Below, in pieces: positions 1-5,067 of a stretch of DNA of 5,726 nt. The number at the start of each line of letters is the position of its first letter. Position 1 is the stretch's first letter. The position numbers and the translations under genes are program-made. Origin of the DNA: Candidatus Vogelbacteria bacterium (lineage in GTDB: Bacteria > Patescibacteriota > Minisyncoccia > Phycocordibacterales > XYD1-FULL-46-19); the NCBI GenBank assembly GCA_026395035.1, contig JAPLZN010000055.1, forward strand, positions 1-5,726. Direction: 5' to 3'. Under the pieces are notes generated by a model, which did not search any database, was not told the origin of the DNA, and was given only the letters and a program-made list of their open reading frames with translations.

Positions 1-536
1 GGATCGTTCCAATTTAAACCGATATCGTTATAGGTTGCACTAGACTCTAGTTCGGTTTCACCTTCCTCGAACAACGCTTTCTTTAAATACTTAATGGTAA
101 AATCTTCCATTTTCCCCTGCAAGGCGAATTGCGTAAACAGAGATCCGCCATAAAAAGACGGTACCCCGTTTAACCAGAGAAAGTTTTCAAAATGCGTACT
201 ATCGCTATAACCAAAAAACGGCTTGGGATTTCGCGCAAAAATTTCTCCGGGCAAGTTTTTAATGTAGGCAACTTGATCGTTGCCACCAAGGGTAGTGATA
301 ACACCTTTAATAGCGGGGTTACTGAAAGCTTCTATCAAATCTTGCGATCTTTCGTCCCCTGTCGCCCCAATTTTTCTGGTGGTCGGATACTCAACCGGTA
401 CCAACCCGAAAATCTCGGTCAGTCGCTTTAAGCCCAATTCATGCACCTGAGGCCACTTCCCGGAGGCTGCAAAAGAAGGAGATAGAATAGCGACCTTGTC
501 TCCTTTTGCTAACTTTGGCAAATTAAAAAAATTCAT
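1..536 (-). CDS. S66 family serine peptidase (LD-carboxypeptidase / MccF-like), 3' end outside window
   Basis: 178 codons are visible from the ATG at 536 and the frame is still open at base 1. S66 proteins are usually about 300-350 residues, so roughly half is present. The family hydrolyses the L,D-peptide bond of murein tetrapeptides (LdcA) or inactivates peptidyl-nucleotide antibiotics such as microcin C (MccF). Seen: an N-terminal GDKVAILSPS strand (residues 12-21), GVITTLGGNDQ (78-88), and the nucleophile elbow GYSDST (109-114), where Ser111 aligns with the family's catalytic serine, followed by FYGGS (128-132). The Glu and His of the catalytic triad would lie in the missing half. The TTLGGND and YGGS wording looks closer to the MccF-like branch than to classical LdcA, which is a judgement from memory. 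It has no signal peptide. It starts 22 bases after the upstream regulator with no clear Shine-Dalgarno, so it is probably cotranscribed with it. Confidence 0.87.
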   Translation of the reverse strand, partial: MNFFNLPKLAKGDKVAILSPSFAASGKWPQVHELGLKRLTEIFGLVPVEYPTTRKIGATGDERSQDLIEAFSNPAIKGVITTLGGNDQVAYIKNLPGEIFARNPKPFFGYSDSTHFENFLWLNGVPSFYGGSLFTQFALQGKMEDFTIKYLKKALFEEGETELESSATYNDIGLNWND

Positions 537-558
537 AGATTTATTGAGAAAATTAAGA

Positions 559-1611
559 TTAAGACTGTTTCGCTTCGTTTTGGGCTCGTTCTACCATAAA
601 TTTCACGCCCTCGGACATATTTTCCACTTCCAGCTTGATTTGGGGGTGACCGTTTTGAAACACGCGAAAAACCTCGTCGGCAAAAGCTTGGCCGACGGTC
701 GGTACTTTATCAAAGTCAAAAACTACCACTTTGAATTTCTCCAAACCGGCCAGCACCCGGCGCGCTTGAGAGCGAGAAATGTGTACCCCGCCAATTGTGT
801 AGAGTTTTACCCTGATTTCCGTTTTATCAAAACCATAGTCGCTCTGGTCGTCCAGATTGGTATATTTTTTGAACACCTCGTTCAAATGTCGATCGGTAGT
901 GGTGTTGATTTTGAAGATTACTCGTGTCCCCCGCTTTATCTTTTTGACGGTTTTGACAAAAACATCTGGCGATTCGTTGTTGACGATAAGCTGATGACCA
1001 AAACTATCCAGAATAAAAACATCGCCGGCCTTGGAAGTGAAGAATATCCCCTCACCGGAATGAGATTTAGGCATTGTCGTCGTCTTGCCTTTTAAAATAT
1101 CCTGTATTGCTTCCAATTCGGAGTTTAGATGGCGTTTTTGCATCACATTGCGAAATACTCCGATGCCGGAATCTTCAATCGTGAATGATAGGGTATCTTG
1201 TAAAACCGAAACCCCCACTCCAATTCGTACGGACTGGGAATGTTCAATGGCATTATTTAGCATTTCCGAAAAAGCGTAGGTAAAGATACTGCGAATATTT
1301 TCCGGCAGATTTTTTAAGGTGGGAAAAGTTTCCTCAATTTGCGCTAAGACCGTGTGTTCTTCCAGCCCGATATTTTTAAAAGATTTGGCGTAGCGCGGCG
1401 GAAATAGTTCCTGGTGCGCTTGAGCGTAGTCGGTTAACACATAAAATGCCTGTCGGGTGGACCCTAATTTGATGAGTTTCTTTTCCTGAATTAGCGCGGA
1501 GATCAGGAGGGTGGCGTATTGACGAGACACCTCAAATCGCTCAACCAGCTCTCTGGAGTACAATTGGCCCTTTTCTTGGGCCATTTTCAGGATTTGGTCC
1601 TTTGTTATCAT
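559..1611 (-). CDS. Winged-HTH / HATPase / STAS-like (DUF4325) regulatory protein
   Basis: A 350-residue three-part protein. Residues 1-60 form a winged helix-turn-helix (YSRELVERFEVSRQYATLLI region, 18-37). Residues about 85-240 are a GHKL/HATPase domain: N box EMLNNAIEH (116-124), G1 DSGIGV (147-152) and glycine loop SGEGIFF (185-191). Residues about 260-340 resemble the STAS-like DUF4325 domain (SRSQARRVL 279-287, then VVVFDFDKVPTVGQAFADE 295-313). No H-box or dimerisation helix precedes the ATPase, so it is not a normal histidine kinase. The layout resembles an anti-sigma-type kinase (SpoIIAB-like) and an anti-anti-sigma-type STAS module on one chain with a DNA-binding head. Its target is unknown. 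I chose the ATG at 1611. The frame is open to a TTG at 1650, but that TTG is part of the promoter -35 box and the -10 box lies between the two. The downstream S66 peptidase is probably in the same operon. Confidence 0.85.
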   Translation of the reverse strand: MITKDQILKMAQEKGQLYSRELVERFEVSRQYATLLISALIQEKKLIKLGSTRQAFYVLTDYAQAHQELFPPRYAKSFKNIGLEEHTVLAQIEETFPTLKNLPENIRSIFTYAFSEMLNNAIEHSQSVRIGVGVSVLQDTLSFTIEDSGIGVFRNVMQKRHLNSELEAIQDILKGKTTTMPKSHSGEGIFFTSKAGDVFILDSFGHQLIVNNESPDVFVKTVKKIKRGTRVIFKINTTTDRHLNEVFKKYTNLDDQSDYGFDKTEIRVKLYTIGGVHISRSQARRVLAGLEKFKVVVFDFDKVPTVGQAFADEVFRVFQNGHPQIKLEVENMSEGVKFMVERAQNEAKQS

Positions 1612-1664
1612 TGTCAAGTAATTGTAAACCAACCTGTATTCAATTGTCAAGTGATTGTCAAGTA
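1610..1664. repeat. Three 11-bp direct repeats over the promoter, in 11-bp phase; possible operator
   Basis: ATTGTCAAGTA occurs at 1610-1620 and 1654-1664, and ATTGTCAAGTG at 1643-1653. The last two are in direct tandem. The first is offset by 33 bases (3 x 11), so all copies face the same side of the helix. A degenerate unit starting ATTGTAAA (1621-1631) fits the same phase and contains the -10 box. On the minus strand each full copy contains TTGACA. One copy is the -35 box, one lies just upstream, and one covers the expected transcription start. A protein bound here, plausibly the wHTH protein itself, would cover the promoter; that role is inference. Confidence 0.6.
1621..1650 (-). promoter_or_regulatory. 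Promoter of the HTH-ATPase gene, near-leaderless
   Basis: On the minus strand a consensus TTGACA (1650-1645) is separated by 18 bases from TACAAT (1626-1621, 5 of 6 to TATAAT). Only nine bases separate the -10 box from the ATG at 1611, so transcription should begin within about 0-4 bases of the start codon. There is no Shine-Dalgarno, which agrees with a leaderless message. The -35 box is part of one of the 11-base repeats. Confidence 0.7.
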
Positions 1665-1722
1665 AGCCGGTTTCTACGCCAAATGGCGGGTGTTGGGTTG
1701 CGGGGTAGGTGACTCTCCCCGT

Positions 1723-1794
1723 GTCATTACCGCGCAGGCGGGAATCTAGATCTTCATAAACTAAAACCTAGATTCCCGCCTGCGCGGGAATGAC
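1723..1794. repeat. Palindromic REP/MITE-like repeat with 27-base arms
   Basis: Left arm 1723-1749 and right arm 1768-1794 are reverse complements with one mismatch (A1729 opposite the C expected), around an 18-base loop. Each arm begins or ends with GTCATT/AATGAC, and its CCGCGCAGGCGGG core can itself fold on a small GCAG-type loop. This is the intergenic GTCATTCCCGC...GCGGGAATC repeat type known from many bacterial genomes. No target duplication is evident and no transposase is nearby. It lies downstream of the kinase fragment and upstream of the regulator promoter, and could act as an RNA hairpin in either direction. Confidence 0.85.
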
Positions 1795-1832
1795 AAAATA
1801 CCGAGGTTTTTGGCACCTAGTAATTCAGTAAA

Positions 1833-2048
1833 TCAAGCTAAATGCCTATCCTCTGGCTGGGGCACAGGAATAGGTTCAGGAGTAATGGGAGAAGTGGGAT
1901 TGTTGTCCTGCTCGGCGGGTGGGATGACCGGGACAGGCGCTACGCCGGTGGTGAGGGCGAGTTCGACGAAGAAGGTACTGCCGTCCTTTGCCCTCCGATT
2001 CGGCCCAAATCTTGCCTTGGTGGGCGTCCATAATCTGCTTGGCGACAT
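1833..2048 (-). pseudogene. Frameshifted fragment of a histidine-kinase 3' end (copy of 5068-5285)
   Basis: By hand alignment this stretch is about 87% identical to 5068-5285, the last part of the kinase gene at the right edge, in the same orientation and including the stop codon. It corresponds to kinase residues from VAKQIMDAHQGKIW to the C-terminus. Relative to the intact copy it has lost two bases at about 1980-1984 (216 versus 218 bases), so the VAKQIMD half and the GSTFFVELALTTG half are in different frames. A 71-codon open frame spans it, but its first 22 residues are read out of frame with the kinase and are not a real product. Similarity stops abruptly at 2048, so catalytic boxes and promoter are absent. 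Divergence is low near 2048 and high in the proline-rich tail. Confidence 0.88.
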
Positions 2049-2074
2049 GTGCCGACCTCTCTTTTTTATATTGG

Positions 2075-2104
2075 TTGGCGCAAATAGTCTAGCAGTGATA
2101 AAAT
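2075..2104 (+). promoter_or_regulatory. Extended -10 promoter of the methyltransferase gene, near-leaderless
   Basis: TGATAAAAT gives an extended -10 (TGn plus TAAAAT at 2099-2104, 5 of 6 to consensus). TTGGCG at 2075-2080 is a weak -35 with an 18-base spacer. Only six bases separate the -10 from the ATG at 2111, so the transcript should begin at or beside the start codon. No Shine-Dalgarno precedes that ATG. The promoter lies in the unique sequence between the kinase fragment and the gene. Confidence 0.6.
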
Positions 2105-2110
2105 CTGCCT

Positions 2111-3187
2111 ATGCATGAATCAGGGCCACAACCGGAGTCAGATGACCCCAAACAGCTTTATCGCGGTGAGTACGCTAAATTATATTTAGAACGAACTTTG
2201 TCGTCTACTTATTCTGAAATTAAAAATAATATATTAGCGAACATTGCCGATCGTTTTGGCGTTCGTAGGGTGTTAGATCTTGGCAGTAATGTTCATGGAA
2301 GCGTGGAGGTAGAAGGCTCACTAAAATTTCAAATGAGCAAGAGAGGTATAGATTATATTGGTTTAGATCTGGCCTTTGAATATTTTGATCGACAATTTCT
2401 TATGGAACAAGGAGTCTTAAAAGATAAGATCTATCCAAAAATAAAAGGAATTGTTGGTGACATATTGCTCCTTCCAGTAAAATCAGATTCTATGGAAATG
2501 GTTACTTGCAATGACGTCTTAGAGCATACGAATGATCCATCAAAAGCATTAAGCGAAATTTATAGAATTTTGAAAAAAGAAGGAGTGGCTTTAGTAGTTT
2601 TGCCCTCTCTTTATAAGTTAGACATGGCAAACTTTATCCATATAGAAGAAAGGAGGAAATCTTCTCATTTGGAAAAGACGACTGTTGATGAATGGATACA
2701 GCGCGGTAAAGAAAATGGTTTCGGGATTGATGAGGAAAGTAGCCTATCGATTGGTATCGCTTCTGGCCTCTCCTATCTTGCCTGGATGGACGAAAAATTT
2801 ATACCAGAAAGAAAAGAGCTCTCGACCCCTGAAACTAATTCAACAGAAAGTTTGATTCTTAAAGAAGCACGGAAAGTTTTTATTAAATATAACGATGAGA
2901 TAGATATCAAGATTCGCACCGGAAGAATCGATGATATGTTACTTGAAGCCTTAACTAAGGGTAATATTAAAGAAGTCTTTCAGATTTTGGATCAGGCTGT
3001 ACCAGGCTTAGTATCTATGGAGGAAAGGCGTGTTTTAGATAGTTTTTTTAGTGAGCTAGACATTATCTCATTCAAGCCCGACCGAATTGCCGAAATCCAA
3101 AAAATATTTAGGAATTCAAGATATCCGAAACTCCTTCTCGGTAGTTCGGTCTTACTGGTACTCAAAAAATTAGATAAAAATATATAA
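2111..3187 (+). CDS. Class I SAM-dependent methyltransferase with a long unassigned C-terminal region
   Basis: 358 residues. The methyltransferase core fills about 35-170: motif I VLDLGSNVHG (54-63), acidic end of strand 2 in YIGLDL (82-87), GD at 116-117 before LLLPVKSDSMEMV, strand 4 CNDVLEHTND (133-142), then helix and strand 5 ILKKEGVALVVLPS (153-166). This matches the Methyltransf_11 type that uses S-adenosylmethionine in the cytoplasm; the acceptor cannot be read from the sequence. Motif I is slightly unusual, with Asn60 where a glycine is common. Residues about 200-358 are charged and mostly helical in appearance and match no family I recognise. It has no membrane segment or signal peptide. 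The gene is AT-rich (about 30% G+C in a hand-counted 60-base sample, against about 52% in the kinase gene). The Nudix gene starts four bases after its stop. Confidence 0.85.
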   Translation: MHESGPQPESDDPKQLYRGEYAKLYLERTLSSTYSEIKNNILANIADRFGVRRVLDLGSNVHGSVEVEGSLKFQMSKRGIDYIGLDLAFEYFDRQFLMEQGVLKDKIYPKIKGIVGDILLLPVKSDSMEMVTCNDVLEHTNDPSKALSEIYRILKKEGVALVVLPSLYKLDMANFIHIEERRKSSHLEKTTVDEWIQRGKENGFGIDEESSLSIGIASGLSYLAWMDEKFIPERKELSTPETNSTESLILKEARKVFIKYNDEIDIKIRTGRIDDMLLEALTKGNIKEVFQILDQAVPGLVSMEERRVLDSFFSELDIISFKPDRIAEIQKIFRNSRYPKLLLGSSVLLVLKKLDKNI

Positions 3188-3191
3188 GTAA

Positions 3192-3656
3192 ATGATCCCT
3201 AAAAAAGAATATTCAGCCAAGAACAAAATATTATTGGATGCCGCAAGTAAAGAAGGGGTTACAAGAAAAGCAGTAAAACTTGTGATCATGCAGGGCCCCA
3301 GTCTGCTCTTACTTCGGCGGTCAGCCGAGGATAATTTTCCTGGTCTGTTTGAGTTGCCGGGTGGCGGACTCGATGATCATGAAGATATTTTTACTGCCGC
3401 CAGAAGAGAGTTGTACGAGGAAACAGGTCTTGAAATAGGTAACTTTATTTCTCAACTAGAAACGCTTGATTTTAATATTGTTTCTGGTTCGGTCAAACAA
3501 AAATGCCGTCAATACATTTTTAGTGTTTCAGTGACTGGACAAGATATAATCTTAAACCCGGAGGAACATGATGATTATCGATGGGCTGCTCGCTCTGAAA
3601 TGGATACTCTCGAGATACTGCCAAACACTAGAGCCGTTCTACAAAAACTTTTTTGA
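3192..3656 (+). CDS. Nudix hydrolase (MutT-like)
   Basis: 154 residues with a complete Nudix box, GX5EX7REUXEEXGU, at 58-80: Gly58, Glu64, Arg72-Glu73-Leu74, Glu76-Glu77, Gly79-Leu80. It is preceded by LLLLRRSAEDNFPGLFELPGG (38-58), the usual MutT-like approach. Such enzymes split a nucleoside diphosphate linked to another group, with Mg2+ held by the box glutamates; the substrate (damaged dNTP, nucleotide sugar, alarmone or other) cannot be told from sequence. Length is normal for a single-domain Nudix protein. About 20 residues precede the fold. The ATG lies four bases after the methyltransferase stop with no separate ribosome site, which suggests translational coupling in one transcript. 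The stop is TGA. Confidence 0.93.
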   Translation: MIPKKEYSAKNKILLDAASKEGVTRKAVKLVIMQGPSLLLLRRSAEDNFPGLFELPGGGLDDHEDIFTAARRELYEETGLEIGNFISQLETLDFNIVSGSVKQKCRQYIFSVSVTGQDIILNPEEHDDYRWAARSEMDTLEILPNTRAVLQKLF

Positions 3657-3665
3657 AATGATTAC

Positions 3666-3694
3666 TTGACTATGTGTTTTGATACTGATACCAT
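3666..3694 (+). promoter_or_regulatory. Promoter of the QueC-like gene, short leader
   Basis: TTGACT (3666-3671, 5 of 6) is separated by 17 bases from TACCAT (3689-3694), with a TGA extension just before the -10. Nine bases separate the -10 from the ATG at 3704, giving an expected leader of only about 2-4 bases and no ribosome site. The -35 sits in TACTTGACTAT (3663-3673), which matches the 11-base repeat of the HTH-ATPase promoter at 10 of 11 positions. The QueC-like gene therefore may be transcribed separately from the methyltransferase-Nudix pair. Confidence 0.55.
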
Positions 3695-3703
3695 GCAACA
3701 TAT

Positions 3704-4375
3704 ATGGAATCTGTCAAAAAAACGCTCGTGTTGTTTTCTGGTGGCAGAGATTCTTCGGCAGCAGCCGTTGAGATGATCCGATCCGGATATTTTATCAAGT
3801 TGTTTACTTATCAAACTGGTCCAGAATTGGCTGGTCCTTTTGGTGATTCAGCTCCTAGTATAAGGCACCGCGAATTAACGAAAGTATTTCCACAAAAAAT
3901 AGATCCAGAGAGAGTTCTTACCGGAAACATGTATCTGGTCAAAAAACTGGCTATTGATAAAACGAACAGTACTCACGTGGTCTACCCAATCGCTTTAACC
4001 CTCTCCTTTTTATCGGGTGCCATTTTATATTGTTTGGAAAACGGTATCAATGATATTACTTGTGGGTATTCCGGGTATCAAGCAAAAGAAGATAGGTATA
4101 TAGAACAGCATGATGATTTTTTTGATCTGACAAAATTATTTCTGAAAGAATATGGCCTTGATTATCATGCTCCTATAATAAAGAAGACTAAACAAGAAGT
4201 GATGGATATATTGGAGCAATGCGGCATCAGTTCAAATTCATTAGAGGTCAAATCTATCTTTGGGGCCGTTCCTTTTGAAGTTGATAAAGCCTTGGAGTAT
4301 TGGAACGAGGCCGTGCCCGTTTGTCGAGAACATATTGCTCGTATGCGATCCTTAAATACGAGTTTACAGTATTAA
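3704..4375 (+). CDS. QueC-like PP-loop ATPase lacking the zinc cysteine cluster
   Basis: 223 residues, the usual length of QueC. The PP-loop is clear: LVLFSGGRDSSAAA (8-21), with SGGRDS at 12-17 binding ATP. Downstream, ITCGYSGYQAKED (118-130) and HAPIIKKTKQEV (155-166) line up with the QueC segments GvnaeDysgYPD and the Pl..ltKaEi region. N-type PP-loop enzymes adenylate a carbonyl substrate; QueC makes 7-cyano-7-deazaguanine from carboxydeazaguanine and ammonia. QueC ends with four cysteines that hold zinc. Here the SCY position reads SIF (184-186) and only Cys207 remains in the last 40 residues, so the zinc site is gone. It is thus probably a paralogue with another substrate. QueC-like proteins without a queuosine role are known, for example in anti-phage loci (QatC, Cap9), but the partner genes of those systems are not here. 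It is cytoplasmic, with no membrane segments. Confidence 0.75.
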   Translation: MESVKKTLVLFSGGRDSSAAAVEMIRSGYFIKLFTYQTGPELAGPFGDSAPSIRHRELTKVFPQKIDPERVLTGNMYLVKKLAIDKTNSTHVVYPIALTLSFLSGAILYCLENGINDITCGYSGYQAKEDRYIEQHDDFFDLTKLFLKEYGLDYHAPIIKKTKQEVMDILEQCGISSNSLEVKSIFGAVPFEVDKALEYWNEAVPVCREHIARMRSLNTSLQY

Positions 4376-4384
4376 AGAGATTTC

Positions 4385-4427
4385 AAAAAAAGAGATAACC
4401 CGTGATCTTTTTTGGATTACGGGTTAT
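4385..4427. terminator. Hairpin terminator shared by convergent genes
   Basis: Arms 4395-4407 and 4415-4427 pair over 13 positions around a 7-base loop; one pair is G-U in plus-strand RNA and an A-C mismatch in minus-strand RNA. On the minus strand the stem is followed, after three bases, by seven U residues (from A4391-A4385), a good intrinsic terminator for the RelA-like gene. The plus-strand tail is less U-rich but the stem is stronger. The stop codon of the RelA-like gene (4426-4424) lies inside the stem. Confidence 0.75.
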
Positions 4428-4897
4428 TTGTGGGGATATTTTTTGCGATGATACTCCCCATGAAGCGATTCATTCATCGCGTTAAACTCCTGAGTTGTTA
4501 TCTGTACTTCGAACGGTACTCCGTTTTTATACGCAATGAATTGTAAAAGACGAAGCATCTTACCCTTAAGATGAGGTTCGTTGGGGCGTGTCATCGGTTC
4601 TTTAATGTAGTCATGGTCCAAATGCCCAGGGAACACTTGGGACATCTTTTTTAGAACCTGATAGGCCTCATTTACCGAGTTCAAGATGACCCGTATTCCG
4701 TAAACATCATCGATCAGTAGCACATTTGAGACCTTCTTAATTAGCATCTTTTTCTTTAAAGTCTCTGGGTTTTTGACTCTGCTAATAAGACTTACCTCAT
4801 TCGTGACAGTCCCAACGATTCGCCTTATTTCATCTGTAATCTCATCAATAGCAATTCCAATGTGTCTTTGATATCGAGAGACATCGCTGTCAGACAT
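4424..4897 (-). CDS. Small RelA/SpoT-domain protein, divergent synthetase fold
   Basis: 157 residues from the ATG at 4897, consisting of a single RelA/SpoT nucleotidyltransferase domain with no HD hydrolase, TGS or ACT parts. Seen: SRVKNPETLKKKM (39-51), matching the GRxK..S...K substrate-binding segment; IDDVYGIRVIL (62-72), where Asp64 fits the Mg2+-binding aspartate of D-x-x-[AG]-x-R; DYIKEP (96-101); and FEVQITT (129-135), where Glu130 fits the second catalytic acid. The NGYxSLH segment that normally follows DYI..PK, including the tyrosine that stacks on the acceptor base, is replaced by RPNEPHLKGK (104-113). The domain is also short for a small alarmone synthetase (about 200 or more residues). 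It could make a (p)ppGpp-like alarmone, act as a toxSAS-type enzyme on another acceptor, or be inactive. The frame is open upstream to a TTG at 4942, but a strong ribosome site selects 4897. Confidence 0.8.
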   Translation of the reverse strand: MSDSDVSRYQRHIGIAIDEITDEIRRIVGTVTNEVSLISRVKNPETLKKKMLIKKVSNVLLIDDVYGIRVILNSVNEAYQVLKKMSQVFPGHLDHDYIKEPMTRPNEPHLKGKMLRLLQFIAYKNGVPFEVQITTQEFNAMNESLHGEYHRKKYPHK

Positions 4898-4903
4898 TTT
4901 AGA

Positions 4904-4910
4904 CCCTCCT
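4904..4910 (-). promoter_or_regulatory. Shine-Dalgarno site that fixes the RelA-like start
   Basis: AGGAGGG on the minus strand lies six bases before the ATG at 4897. It is the only strong ribosome site in the window. It makes the ATG the start rather than the TTG 45 bases upstream, which has no such site. Confidence 0.85.
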
Positions 4911-4954
4911 ATTTCTAAGATTAGATGTTTGTGAAAGAACAAACAATCAACTAA

Positions 4955-4983
4955 TTTTTACCACATTTAGTGAAAATTAGCAA
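4955..4983 (-). promoter_or_regulatory. Candidate promoter of the RelA-like gene
   Basis: On the minus strand TTGCTA (4983-4978, 4 of 6) and TAAAAA (4960-4955, 4 of 6) are 17 bases apart, with a TGG extension before the -10. It would give a leader of about 50 bases containing the Shine-Dalgarno and a small 7-bp hairpin (4926-4945). The region is AT-rich, so chance matches are likely. A weaker alternative is TTGTTT-17-TAATCT nearer the gene. Confidence 0.4.
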
Positions 4984-5027
4984 TAGCAACAAAAAAACTT
5001 GTATCCTCAGAATTTTCTTTTGGGAAA

Positions 5028-5049
5028 ACCCAAGGTGGCCACCTTAGGT
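5028..5049 (-). terminator. Possible terminator hairpin after the histidine kinase
   Basis: On the minus strand, 18 bases past the kinase stop, nine-base arms pair around a GGCC loop; the centre is the perfect palindrome AAGGTGGCCACCTT (5032-5045). One pair is a U-G wobble in minus-strand RNA but a mismatch on the plus strand, which favours a minus-strand role. Only a short U run (four) follows, so termination may be weak. Confidence 0.45.
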
Positions 5050-5067
5050 CCTTCTTTGATGAGGGAC

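Noticed and set aside
192..431. A 79-codon plus-strand open frame
   Set aside because: It is antisense to the S66 peptidase, whose nucleophile elbow and glycine motifs are clear on the minus strand.
496..1095. A 199-codon plus-strand open frame
   Set aside because: It is antisense to the HTH-ATPase gene, whose ATPase and STAS-like motifs are convincing. The plus-strand product shows no recognisable motif.
1612..1650. N-terminal extension of the HTH-ATPase protein from the TTG at 1650
   Set aside because: The TTG is part of the -35 TTGACA and the -10 lies inside the extension, so transcription begins after it.
1665..1722. Possible small RNA or hairpin upstream of the regulator promoter
   Set aside because: Only trivial 4-base pairings are present, with no promoter-terminator pair to support an RNA gene.
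1842..2033. Plus-strand frame opposite the kinase stub that resembles a plus-strand frame at 5077-5295
   Set aside because: Both lie antisense to the two copies of the kinase 3' end. Their likeness is only the duplication read on the other strand, and the composition (Gly, Arg) is typical of a shadow frame.
1810..2118. A 102-codon plus-strand frame running into the methyltransferase start
   Set aside because: It is antisense to the kinase stub for most of its length and has no family resemblance. The methyltransferase begins in a different frame at 2111 with its own promoter.
4898..4942. N-terminal extension of the RelA-like protein from the TTG at 4942
   Set aside because: The ATG at 4897 has an AGGAGGG site six bases upstream, and the TTG has none.
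4926..4945. Small inverted repeat (7-bp arms, 6-base loop) in the leader of the RelA-like gene
   Set aside because: It is short and AT-rich, could easily arise by chance, and shows no riboswitch or attenuator architecture.
2049..5067. Complete Qat or type IV CBASS anti-phage locus
   Set aside because: Only a QueC-like protein is present. QatA, QatB and the TatD-like QatD, or a CD-NTase with an effector, are not in the window.
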